A stretch of 7,188 bases of DNA from Methanosarcinaceae archaeon UBA470 (GCA_002508425.1 DAKU01000079.1:1-7188); one strand, 5' to 3'. Positions 1 to 6,725 are shown, counted from the first letter of the stretch. Program-made: numbers and translations. The notes: generated by a model not told the origin, from the sequence alone.

Positions 1-452
1 ACTTCCTTTGGTTCCAAGGTTAGGTTATATTCCTCACAGCCTATAACTTTGCCGTAAGCTTCAGGATCGTCAAGAGGGGCCTTAATATCAAGAAAAAAAC
101 TGTCCACCAGAGATTCCTGAAGAAGCTCCTCAATTACCTGTGGAAAAAATCCATTTGTGTGGATGCCAACAAGCAACCCCTTTTTCTTAGCAAATTTTGC
201 AAGTTCTTTCACAGCATTTTTCTGTATCAGCGGCTCTCCGCCAGAGATTACAAGGCTGCTTATAAAAGGAATAGAACTTTCAATTTTATCCTGCAATGAT
301 TTTGTATCTGCAAGGTCGGATCCTGTCAGGATCTCGTAGTTTTGACAGTATGGGCAGCGGAAAGGGCATCCTCTTAAAAAGAAAACTACTGCCGCTTTCC
401 CATGCCAGTCTACTGTAGAAATGGGTATATGTGTGCCGTAATTGGCTTTCAT
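1..452 (-). CDS. nrdG: Anaerobic ribonucleotide reductase activating protein NrdG (radical SAM), C-terminus cut by window edge
   Basis: This radical-SAM enzyme uses a [4Fe-4S] cluster and S-adenosylmethionine to generate the glycyl radical on NrdD, in the cytoplasm under anoxic conditions. The first 150 codons are visible. The cluster motif CxxxCxxC is present as C29, C33 and C36 within the stretch RGCPFRCPYCQN, followed by the SAM-binding SGGEP at residues 70-74 and the DIKAPL segment typical of the family near residue 125. The frame is still open at position 1, so the protein is longer than the roughly 155-residue E. coli NrdG and probably belongs to the longer archaeal form of about 230 residues (family knowledge). 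The ATG at 452 lies 10 bp after the nrdD stop, with a purine-rich GAGAGTGGTG overlapping that stop, so translation is probably coupled to nrdD. Identity is secure; a generic pyruvate-formate-lyase-activase relative is the only alternative, and the adjacent nrdD argues against it. Confidence 0.93.
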   Translation of the reverse strand, partial: MKANYGTHIPISTVDWHGKAAVVFFLRGCPFRCPYCQNYEILTGSDLADTKSLQDKIESSIPFISSLVISGGEPLIQKNAVKELAKFAKKKGLLVGIHTNGFFPQVIEELLQESLVDSFFLDIKAPLDDPEAYGKVIGCEEYNLTLEPKE

Positions 453-462
453 TACACCACTC

Positions 463-2847
463 TCAGGCTAGACCAGCTACTTTATATCTCTTCCTGTCTG
501 CCAGCTCCTGTTTCTTTGCAGCATTCCAGCCGCTGACAGATTGGATATATCCAGTGACCCTAGACATTTGCTCTACGTTGGAAGAACCACAGTTTTCACA
601 GACATCCTTAAGTCCAGACATCATGTGGAAATCGTTCAGGCAGATTGTCATGTCCTTGGTGAAGGTGAAGTACCCTACCTGTGTGTTCTTGGCAATGTTC
701 ATAGCGAATTCCTTCAGTCCCTTTGGATCCGGTGAACCTTCTCCCAGCCATATATGGCAAATGTTACCTCCATCCACAATGGGGAAGAACACATGTTCTA
801 TCTTTATTCTGTCTGCAAGGGAGATGTCAGCACCCGGTGGAACATGAGTTCCATTGGTGTAATATATGGGAAGGTCGTGTGTATCCTTTACCTTTGCTAG
901 GGCTTTCTCAAGATCACCCTGAACAACCTGCTTTACACTATCTGCATATTCTTCATGTAGCAGATCGGATACGGCAAATCTCTGTCCTGTAGTTTCCGCA
1001 GGTGTTCTTGCAAGTGCTATCTCAATTCCATGTTTCTGCCCCAGCTCACGTGCATACATTTCGAGTTCTGTCATTACTCTTATAGCGAACTTAAAAGCAG
1101 CTTTTGACTCGTGAATCTGGTTACCTGTGTGGTACTGTATCATTTCGTTTATGCCTACGACACCAATGGTGTATACCAGAGAATCAACGTCCACTGCTAT
1201 TGAGCCTTTCTTGCCAGTTATAGGATCCTTTGGACGCTGGGTTGCAAAGGGCATTCTGTCGTTCTCTATTATATTTTCCATCCATTGCCTTTTGGTTGCA
1301 AAGACCTTGATAGCCTGGTCCATGAGGTTCTTGAGGTCGGCAAACAGGGCATTATCGTCACCATCTGCTCTGTATGCTGCTCTTGGACAGTTGAGTGTCA
1401 CTACCTGCCATGAACCCATGGAGAAATGTTTTCCATCCTTGAAATGAAGCTTGTCCTCAAAGCTGTCATCTGCTTCTGCGTTAGCAGAGAACTGATATGC
1501 ACAGCACTGGTAGCATGAAATACCTTCTCCGGCTCCTCTGTATTCAGGCAATTGGTTATCAAAGTAAGGTGTACCGAACTTTGCAGCCAGTTCGAATGCC
1601 AGGGTATACAACCCATCGTAGGTAGGAAGTTCTGGGTGAGCACGGTTGAACATCTCATCTTCCTGCATGAAATCAGGTTCAATGGAAATCTCCGGCTTGG
1701 GGAAGTTAAAAGGCTTGCCCCAGTTATCTCCCTGAAGCATAACGTTCATGAGTGCTGCAAATCCTAGCCTTACTTCACGTTCAAACTCTCCGTATGCGCG
1801 CCTAGCTGTGCCATTGGTGCCGTCATGCACCTTGCCCTTGTATACTATCGGGATATTTTTCCAAAGCTTTGGCACACCCGGCGACAATTGAACTGAGGAG
1901 AATACTACTTGGCCTCCACGAGCTACCATCATCTGTGTCATCTCGTACACGAACATCTGCATAAGCTGTTCAATGTCCTTGTAACTCTTTCCTTCAAAGT
2001 AAGGCGCAAGGAATGTCAGGAAATTATAGAATCCCTGTCCTCCTGCGAAGTTGGTCTGGGCACTTCCCAATGCTTTTACTGCATGCAGGATGGCAACCTC
2101 TGCTTTCATAGCCGGTCCTGCAACACTGGCCTTGGCACCGGACCCATCAGGCATAAGGCCGTAGTAGAAGAAATATCGCAGGTCCCAGTCCTGACAGAAG
2201 GCACGTGTTCCCATATATTCCAGATCGTGAATGTGCAGGTCGCCATTAAGGTGCAGGTCTGCAAGCCGGGTTGGTAACAAGAGCAAGTATTGTTCCTTGG
2301 AAATCTTGTCTGCCTTCTTTTTGTGTGAAGTTTCTGCATTCTCTTGCAGATTTGCATTGTCCTTTGCCTCAAAGCCGGAACCTAGGTCTATCGCACAGGC
2401 ATCATATACAGGAGTACCTACTCTGGTGGAAACATTTCTCCACTCTACGTGTCCGCGCTCCAACAGGATCATATTGACCATTTCTCTGATAAGGGGGCCT
2501 GAAAGGAACTTGAGGTCCATTTGCCTGATACGCCTCTCGGTATCCTTTGCAATTTCCTGGGCTGCTTCTCTGGTTATGCCTGGTTTGTTGTGGAACCTTG
2601 CGGCAAGTCCAGTTTCCTTTATCAGCTGGTTGACCACTATATTACGATCCCATTCCACCATGTGCCCGTCAGTAGTACGCACTTTTGGCATGACGGATAT
2701 GGAATGGCCATCAAGGGTCTTTTGTACGGCCTGTTTTTGAGGTAGCGTCATATCCTCCTGAACAGTACCCATGGACTTAAGCCTTTGGTCACTTCCCTCA
2801 GTTGCTTTTTGCTTTTTATCCTGTGAATCAATGATGCATGTATCCAT
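463..2847 (-). CDS. nrdD: Anaerobic (class III) ribonucleoside-triphosphate reductase NrdD
   Basis: This is the catalytic subunit that reduces ribonucleoside triphosphates to dNTPs using a glycyl radical. The 794 residues comprise a short unstructured-looking N-terminus (1-48), an ATP-cone allosteric domain (about 50-150), the ten-stranded barrel catalytic domain (about 185-730) and the C-terminal radical domain. The glycyl-radical site is G766 in SRVTGY, followed by the usual WN..K..EL.DR.RY tail. Candidate active-site cysteines are C218 (AFCQDWDLRYFF) and the cluster C445, C448, C449. The C-terminal metal site shows C736, C750 and C753, but D739 stands where a fourth Cys is usual. I start at 2847, not the in-frame ATG at 2883, because AAGGAGA lies 7 nt upstream of 2847 and the 2883 start would overlap nrdH. 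The neighbouring nrdH and nrdG resemble the methanogen subtype (called NrdD3 in work on Methanosarcina barkeri), reduced by NrdH and not by formate; assigning this protein to that subtype is inference. Confidence 0.95.
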   Translation of the reverse strand: MDTCIIDSQDKKQKATEGSDQRLKSMGTVQEDMTLPQKQAVQKTLDGHSISVMPKVRTTDGHMVEWDRNIVVNQLIKETGLAARFHNKPGITREAAQEIAKDTERRIRQMDLKFLSGPLIREMVNMILLERGHVEWRNVSTRVGTPVYDACAIDLGSGFEAKDNANLQENAETSHKKKADKISKEQYLLLLPTRLADLHLNGDLHIHDLEYMGTRAFCQDWDLRYFFYYGLMPDGSGAKASVAGPAMKAEVAILHAVKALGSAQTNFAGGQGFYNFLTFLAPYFEGKSYKDIEQLMQMFVYEMTQMMVARGGQVVFSSVQLSPGVPKLWKNIPIVYKGKVHDGTNGTARRAYGEFEREVRLGFAALMNVMLQGDNWGKPFNFPKPEISIEPDFMQEDEMFNRAHPELPTYDGLYTLAFELAAKFGTPYFDNQLPEYRGAGEGISCYQCCAYQFSANAEADDSFEDKLHFKDGKHFSMGSWQVVTLNCPRAAYRADGDDNALFADLKNLMDQAIKVFATKRQWMENIIENDRMPFATQRPKDPITGKKGSIAVDVDSLVYTIGVVGINEMIQYHTGNQIHESKAAFKFAIRVMTELEMYARELGQKHGIEIALARTPAETTGQRFAVSDLLHEEYADSVKQVVQGDLEKALAKVKDTHDLPIYYTNGTHVPPGADISLADRIKIEHVFFPIVDGGNICHIWLGEGSPDPKGLKEFAMNIAKNTQVGYFTFTKDMTICLNDFHMMSGLKDVCENCGSSNVEQMSRVTGYIQSVSGWNAAKKQELADRKRYKVAGLA

Positions 2848-2854
2848 TGTCCAA

Positions 2855-2861
2855 TCTCCTT
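2855..2861 (-). promoter_or_regulatory. Ribosome binding site of nrdD, decides the start
   Basis: The minus strand reads AAGGAGA here, a strong match to the archaeal anti-Shine-Dalgarno sequence, with 7 nt to the ATG at 2847. It lies in the 19-bp gap after the nrdH stop and rules against the longer in-frame start at 2883. Confidence 0.8.
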
Positions 2862-2866
2862 TCCAA

Positions 2867-3118
2867 TTAGAGTAAATTGTCAATTGCTTCTCTTTTTATT
2901 TCCATGCCATTGAACAACTCGTCATGGGTAAGGAATTCCTCATCTACCTGCAATACAGGGGCTGTAAGAGTGAATATTCCATTGACCCTCAGTTCTGTGA
3001 GAGCTTCCGGAGTGGACATGTCAGTGGTCTTGAAAACCACGCCGCTCTCTTTCAGAGCCTTTTTAAGCAGTTCACACTTAGGGCAGGTTTTTGTTGTATA
3101 TATAATAACTTCAGGCAT
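2867..3118 (-). CDS. nrdH: Glutaredoxin-like redox protein NrdH, probable thiol donor to NrdD
   Basis: This 83-residue protein has a thioredoxin fold in the glutaredoxin/NrdH style. It begins with a beta strand (PEVIIYTT), carries the redox pair C12 and C15 as TCPKC, then a helix, and has the TAPVLQVD segment near residues 52-59 that fits the cis-proline loop of the family. It ends 19 bp before nrdD and heads the nrdH-nrdD-nrdG operon. In Methanosarcina barkeri a protein of this kind passes electrons from a ferredoxin:disulfide reductase to class III NrdD (established for that species; applied here by inference from sequence type and gene order). The reductase itself is not in this window. 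The ATG at 3118 has only a weak ribosome binding site (purine-rich ACGAGAAA directly upstream). It could be a general glutaredoxin, but the operon position favours an RNR role. Confidence 0.88.
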   Translation of the reverse strand: MPEVIIYTTKTCPKCELLKKALKESGVVFKTTDMSTPEALTELRVNGIFTLTAPVLQVDEEFLTHDELFNGMEIKREAIDNLL

Positions 3119-3164
3119 TTTCTCGTGTCCATTCTTCTCTATTTTTTTATTTGTATATTATTAA

Positions 3165-3172
3165 GTTATAAG
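3165..3172 (-). promoter_or_regulatory. Candidate TATA box for the nrdH-nrdD-nrdG operon
   Basis: The minus strand reads CTTATAAC, a weak archaeal TATA-like element about 47-54 bp upstream of the nrdH ATG. With the usual 25-bp spacing, transcription would start near 3143 and leave a leader of about 25 nt. A second AT-rich candidate (AATATAC, about 3154-3160) lies just downstream. No clear BRE is visible, so the exact element is uncertain. Confidence 0.35.
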
Positions 3173-3318
3173 TAGGGGTAACCTGTGCCCATCCTAAAAA
3201 CACAAGCAGAAAACCTTTCCTCGTAACTTAAATCTCTCGTTTGAAGGTAAATTATACAAATGGTTTATGCCTTAATAACGGTTTTTCACAGCATATTTAC
3301 ATACACAAAAACTGCAAC

Positions 3319-3360
3319 TGGTAACAGATCAGGTCACCACCCCTCCTCCATTTGTTACCA
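3319..3360. repeat. Inverted repeat TGGTAACA / TGTTACCA upstream of radB
   Basis: The two 8-bp arms (3319-3326 and 3353-3360) are perfect reverse complements, separated by 26 bp that are pyrimidine-rich (ACCACCCCTCCTCC). The repeat ends 34 bp before the radB TATA box, a possible place for a regulator. By rough count, an 8-bp repeat with a short loop has about a one-in-four chance of arising at random in a region this size, so function is not established. Confidence 0.4.
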
Positions 3361-3394
3361 CATATGATAATAAATATCCTTTACAAAAAGATGA

Positions 3395-3402
3395 TATAAA
3401 TA
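3395..3402 (+). promoter_or_regulatory. TATA box of radB
   Basis: The sequence TATAAATA is preceded by an A-rich stretch (ACAAAAAG) that could act as BRE. With standard archaeal spacing, transcription would begin near 3423-3425, just ahead of the GAGGTG Shine-Dalgarno sequence at 3428-3433. Confidence 0.6.
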
Positions 3403-3427
3403 ATCCCCTTATAGCAAGTAATCTCAA

Positions 3428-3433
3428 GAGGTG
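3428..3433 (+). promoter_or_regulatory. Shine-Dalgarno sequence of radB, placed for an upstream start
   Basis: GAGGTG is a strong match to the archaeal anti-Shine-Dalgarno sequence. The first in-frame codon at normal distance is ATA at 3439 (7 nt after GAGG). The first conventional start codon, TTG at 3454, lies 20 nt beyond GAGGTG, which is too far for usual initiation. Confidence 0.6.
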
Positions 3434-3453
3434 TTTACATAGATTCACATTTA

Positions 3454-4107
3454 TTGTCTGGCTGCAAATCACTTGACGATCTCCTTGAAGGCGGGCTAGA
3501 AGCCGGAGTTGTGACCCAGTTTTTTGGAGAAGCTGGCAGTGGAAAAACAAATTTGTGTCTTCAGCTTGCCATCAGATGTGTTGCCCAAGGTAAGAAAGTC
3601 ATTATCATTGATACTGAAGGCATTTCTCCTAGCAGGTTTAAACAGATAGCAGGAGAACGGGTAAAAGAAATAGCTCAGCAGATAATAATCTATGAACCTC
3701 ATACTTTTGAAGAGCAACATGCAGCAGTAAGAGAGCTTGAAAAGGTCATCAAGGAGAACATTGGTCTCATTATTGTTGATTCTGCGACTGCTTTTTATAG
3801 ATTTGAACTGGAACAGGATGATTCTGCTATGCGTGCAAGGCGTGAACTTGGAAGCCAGATAGGTTTCCTGCACAGCCTTGCTAGAAAATATGGCATGGTG
3901 GTAGTCATAACCAATCAGGTATACACGGATATTCCTTCGGGCATCCTGCGACCTGTTGGCGGTAACATCATTGAGCATATATCCAAGACCATTATCCAGT
4001 TAGAACGTCTGGGTGACGGAAAAAGACGAGCAGTTCTCAGGAAACACCGTTCTTTACCTGAAGGTATAAGCTGTGAGTTCATCATAACTGCCGAAGGGGT
4101 TGAATGA
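3454..4107 (+). CDS. radB: DNA repair and recombination protein RadB (archaeal RecA/RadA paralogue)
   Basis: RadB is a single-domain RecA-fold protein found in archaea that is thought to assist RadA in homologous recombination. The 217 residues (from TTG) show the entry motif SGCKSLDDLLEGG (2-14), Walker A GEAGSGKT (25-32), an acidic DTEG strand (53-56), Walker B LIIVD (105-109) and the TNQVY strand (153-157), with the PVGG loop after it in the DNA-binding L2 position. It lacks the N-terminal helix-hairpin-helix domain of RadA, which together with the length identifies RadB. The start is uncertain: the frame is open back to a TAG at 3412, and the Shine-Dalgarno sequence favours ATA at 3439, which would add IDSHL (read as MDSHL) ahead of TTG for 222 residues. 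The gene has its own TATA promoter and converges on trmI, with 3 bp between stops. A KaiC-like ATPase is a less likely alternative. Confidence 0.93.
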   Translation: MSGCKSLDDLLEGGLEAGVVTQFFGEAGSGKTNLCLQLAIRCVAQGKKVIIIDTEGISPSRFKQIAGERVKEIAQQIIIYEPHTFEEQHAAVRELEKVIKENIGLIIVDSATAFYRFELEQDDSAMRARRELGSQIGFLHSLARKYGMVVVITNQVYTDIPSGILRPVGGNIIEHISKTIIQLERLGDGKRRAVLRKHRSLPEGISCEFIITAEGVE

Positions 4108-4110
4108 AGG

Positions 4111-4863
4111 TCATATTCTGGCAATAGTGATATAGCCAGTATGGCCTACTCCACTCGTTGCGGGCCTTGTCCCTCTTTCTGATATGGATAAAGGTCTTTC
4201 GATACATTCAATGGTCATAACATCCCAAGGCCCGGATTCATCCATTGCTTTACGTATTGCTATGGTTTGTTCTATGAATGGGGAATATGTTACCACAAAA
4301 CCACCAGGTACAAGCACTCTTCTCACTTTGGGGATAACTTCCGGAGAATTCATAGTGTCAAGGGTAACAACATCGAACTTTTCTTCTATTTTGTCGATCT
4401 CTTCAACTATGTTGCCACAGCGCACTTCCACATTGTCAAGGCCGGCTTTTGAAATATTGTTACGCGCGAGGTTTGCGAAATTCTCTTTTATCTCATAAGT
4501 AATGACCTGCTTTGCTATGGAACCGAGGTACATGGACAGGATGCCGGAACCAGTTCCTGCGTCCAGTACCACATCATTTTTACAAAGTCCGGTGTATGCG
4601 ATGACCATTCCTATATCCTTGGGCATCATGGGAGCACCGGAACGCTGTGCATGCCTGAACATATCAGGCATACGCGGTTTCTGTACAATGAATTCCTGTC
4701 CTCTGTGGGAGCATATAGTATCTCCCGGGGATAGCCTGGTAAGTTCTGCCAGCTCGATAACGCCAAAATCGCTGTGGAACGCATCCTCAGAAACACATAC
4801 TATGAATTCTCTTGGCTTCTCTTTGAGGAATGTCCTCAACAGCACCATTTCTCCATTTTCCAT
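4111..4863 (-). CDS. trmI: tRNA (adenine-N1)-methyltransferase TrmI (m1A57/58)
   Basis: This SAM-dependent enzyme methylates N1 of adenine in the T-loop of tRNA; archaeal members act at A58 and, in Pyrococcus, also A57 (family knowledge). The 250 residues have an N-terminal beta-rich domain (1-75), then the linker PKDIGMVIAYTGL, and a Rossmann methyltransferase domain with SAM motif I VVLDAGTGSG (98-107) and the acidic ribose-binding residue E124 in TYEIKE. The C-terminus RPATSGVGHTGYITIARI closely fits the GCD14/TrmI family signature, and length is normal. Translation starts at the ATG at 4863, supported by AGGAG 6 nt upstream. That ribosome binding site overlaps the stop codon of the upstream HD gene, so the two are probably co-transcribed and translationally coupled. 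No separate promoter is seen. Confidence 0.93.
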   Translation of the reverse strand: MENGEMVLLRTFLKEKPREFIVCVSEDAFHSDFGVIELAELTRLSPGDTICSHRGQEFIVQKPRMPDMFRHAQRSGAPMMPKDIGMVIAYTGLCKNDVVLDAGTGSGILSMYLGSIAKQVITYEIKENFANLARNNISKAGLDNVEVRCGNIVEEIDKIEEKFDVVTLDTMNSPEVIPKVRRVLVPGGFVVTYSPFIEQTIAIRKAMDESGPWDVMTIECIERPLSISERGTRPATSGVGHTGYITIARI

Positions 4864-4869
4864 AAATAA

Positions 4870-4874
4870 CTCCT
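4870..4874 (-). promoter_or_regulatory. Ribosome binding site of trmI, overlapping the upstream stop codon
   Basis: The minus strand reads AGGAG, whose first two bases are the last two of the TAG stop (4873-4875) of the HD gene. Spacing to the trmI ATG is 6 nt, as expected for termination-reinitiation coupling. Confidence 0.75.
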
Positions 4875-6702
4875 AGATTTGCTTTGAAGGCGCATACCTT
4901 GCCAGAGGCATGGTTACCATGTCTTTAGCAATAGAGTGCTTATTCATCAGAATATAGTTCTTTATCTGCTTAAATTCCGATGCATAAGACCCTGCAAGCT
5001 TGCTTGCATATTCAGCACCGTCATGTGTGAGCACATACTCATATGTTTGTCTGTATCTACCATTCTTTTCATAGTATCTAAGGTCCTCATCCACTATGCC
5101 CATAGCAACAAGCACCTGTATATTCTCAAATGCCTGGTCACTGTATGGGAACCCATATCTTTCATGGAATTTATACTCGAAAAGGTTCTTCAGGGAAGCA
5201 TGGTTACTGAACTGAAGTATAGTACGGTACAGCCAGGTTATATGCCTAAGACGTGGCACTGAGATGAAACCAGTTTCCTCCTTCTTAAAGATATTGTATA
5301 TTGCATAGAAAAGCAGGATTATCCCTTCTATGGGAAGGTACTGTTCCGCACGAATAAAGCCCAGAAGCCTAGGGGATAGTTCATCCACAACTTTATGCAT
5401 CTGGTTAGTGACCACTGCTTCATCCATGCCTGCAACAGCATCAGGATGTGCAAATGTTGTAAGGGAAAGCTGTCTTGAGATAGATCTCACAAGCCCGTTG
5501 GCCAAGGCTGATTCATCGTAGAAGAAACTTTCTTCTTTTCCTATCAGCACCCTTATGCTCTTGGGAACACCGAATGCTACGTCCAAGTCGACAAGCACAT
5601 CTCCCAGTTCCCGGGCAAGACGTGATTCAAACTTCATTTTAGCTACACCATGGCGTGCAATGGTTGCAAGCGCCATCCGTGTGGAAGGCCTGAGCATCTT
5701 CTGACTGAACCTTGCAACTGGTAAATATAACCTGCCATCACGGAGATCATCAAGTAGCCGGAGGGATTTTTCAGAAGCATGGAACCTGATGAAACCAAGC
5801 AGGTCATTGTCATTGTATTCGGTGAAAAAGCGAACTATTTCGTCCTTTGCAGCATTTGCCCCGTGCACATTTTTGAATCGTTCAAGTGCATCCTCAAGTG
5901 CATAGAGCAGCATTACTCTGGCAGATTGGGTTTTTGGGTTGTGTATAATGGCAGTATAATGATGAGCGCGGGATATCAGCAAGGATTCGGCAGCTGTGAG
6001 TGCCATTTCATTGCCATAGTCTGAGCCGTCTGGACTCCCCAATACAACATTTCCATCCTTGATGATGAGGCTGTCGATTATCTGATCAACATCTATCAGG
6101 CCAAAAGAGACACCGGTATGATAGGAGTCACGCAGAAGGAAGTCTATTCTATCGGCATCCACGTCACCTGCAATCACTTGAGCAAGGTAAGGCTTTGAGA
6201 TAGACTGTGCGTCACCTGTGGCTATCTTTGAGATCTCATCAAAGAAATAGAACGGATCTGTGTCAAATTCAGATTCTACATATCTTGCAATGAAATTATC
6301 CTGTGGAAGCATCCTGATGATGTCCTTTGAAAAAGCCTCATGTTTTATAAATTTCCTGCCTTCGATAACTGGCTGTAACTGGGGATTGCGTTTGAGCACA
6401 TTCTCAACTGCATGGGAGAATGCCGAGTGGCCTACATCATGTAAAAGTCCTGCAATTCTTATCTTGCGCATGTCCTCTTCCCCAAGGGAAAGAGACTGGC
6501 CAATGACCGATGCCATGTGCATGGTTCCGATGCTGTGCTCAAAACGAGTGTGATTGGCACCTGGATATACTTGGTCAACTAACCCGAGTTGCTGGATATT
6601 CCTGAGCCTTTGCATATGCCTTGTGTTCAGGAGCATCTGCTCAAACTCATCAAGGATGATGGTCTTGTGGACAGGGTCATGTATAATGAGGGGTTTTTGC
6701 AT
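4873..6702 (-). CDS. SAMHD1-like HD-domain phosphohydrolase (probable dNTP triphosphohydrolase) with C-terminal extension
   Basis: The 609 residues match the HD phosphohydrolase family COG1078, whose relatives include bacterial dNTPases and human SAMHD1. The N-terminus aligns well by eye with the SAMHD1 core: RLRNIQQLG (32-40), YPGANHTRFEHSIG (46-59), LLHDVGHSAFSH (86-97) and DVDADRIDFLLRD (180-192). The metal ligands H56, H88, D89 and D184 are all present, as are the counterparts of SAMHD1 R164 (R53), H210 (H92), H215 (H97) and D319 (D192), so it should be catalytically active. The section near 247-262 (HHYTAIIHNPKTQSAR) departs from the Y..HK pattern that holds the sugar in SAMHD1. After the core (to about 420) there is an extension of about 180 residues; 521-570 looks like a winged helix. 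The gene heads an operon with trmI and probably makes a leaderless mRNA. The substrate is inferred, not shown. Confidence 0.85.
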   Translation of the reverse strand: MQKPLIIHDPVHKTIILDEFEQMLLNTRHMQRLRNIQQLGLVDQVYPGANHTRFEHSIGTMHMASVIGQSLSLGEEDMRKIRIAGLLHDVGHSAFSHAVENVLKRNPQLQPVIEGRKFIKHEAFSKDIIRMLPQDNFIARYVESEFDTDPFYFFDEISKIATGDAQSISKPYLAQVIAGDVDADRIDFLLRDSYHTGVSFGLIDVDQIIDSLIIKDGNVVLGSPDGSDYGNEMALTAAESLLISRAHHYTAIIHNPKTQSARVMLLYALEDALERFKNVHGANAAKDEIVRFFTEYNDNDLLGFIRFHASEKSLRLLDDLRDGRLYLPVARFSQKMLRPSTRMALATIARHGVAKMKFESRLARELGDVLVDLDVAFGVPKSIRVLIGKEESFFYDESALANGLVRSISRQLSLTTFAHPDAVAGMDEAVVTNQMHKVVDELSPRLLGFIRAEQYLPIEGIILLFYAIYNIFKKEETGFISVPRLRHITWLYRTILQFSNHASLKNLFEYKFHERYGFPYSDQAFENIQVLVAMGIVDEDLRYYEKNGRYRQTYEYVLTHDGAEYASKLAGSYASEFKQIKNYILMNKHSIAKDMVTMPLARYAPSKQI

Positions 6703-6725
6703 TGAATTATATTAGGAGAAGAGGA

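Larger units (their letters stand above)
3119..3453. other. 335-bp divergent intergenic region between nrdH and radB
   Basis: No convincing gene lies here; both strands contain only very short open frames without ribosome binding sites. The left end carries the candidate nrdH promoter. The right end carries the radB TATA box and Shine-Dalgarno sequence. Between them are an 8-bp inverted repeat (3319-3360) and AT-rich sequence. No tRNA fold, box C/D sRNA pattern or riboswitch could be recognised by eye. Confidence 0.6.

Noticed and set aside
431..2745. Several plus-strand open frames opposite nrdD
   Set aside because: They are shadows of the long, strongly conserved nrdD frame, with no ribosome binding sites or recognisable domains.
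2848..2883. Longer NrdD start at 2883 adding 12 residues
   Set aside because: It would overlap the 3' end of nrdH, has no ribosome binding site at proper distance, and a strong AAGGAGA precedes the ATG at 2847.
3161..3231. 8-bp inverted repeat TTAAGTTA / TAACTTAA near the nrdH promoter
   Set aside because: The arms are AT-rich and 55 bp apart; about one such pair is expected by chance in a 335-bp region.
3177..3360. Recurring GGTAAC hexamer as a possible regulatory site
   Set aside because: The same hexamer also occurs within nrdD, radB, trmI and the HD gene, so it is not specific to the intergenic regions.
3329..3550. 73-residue minus-strand open frame across the radB start
   Set aside because: It overlaps the conserved RadB N-terminus, including Walker A, on the opposite strand and has no recognisable protein features.
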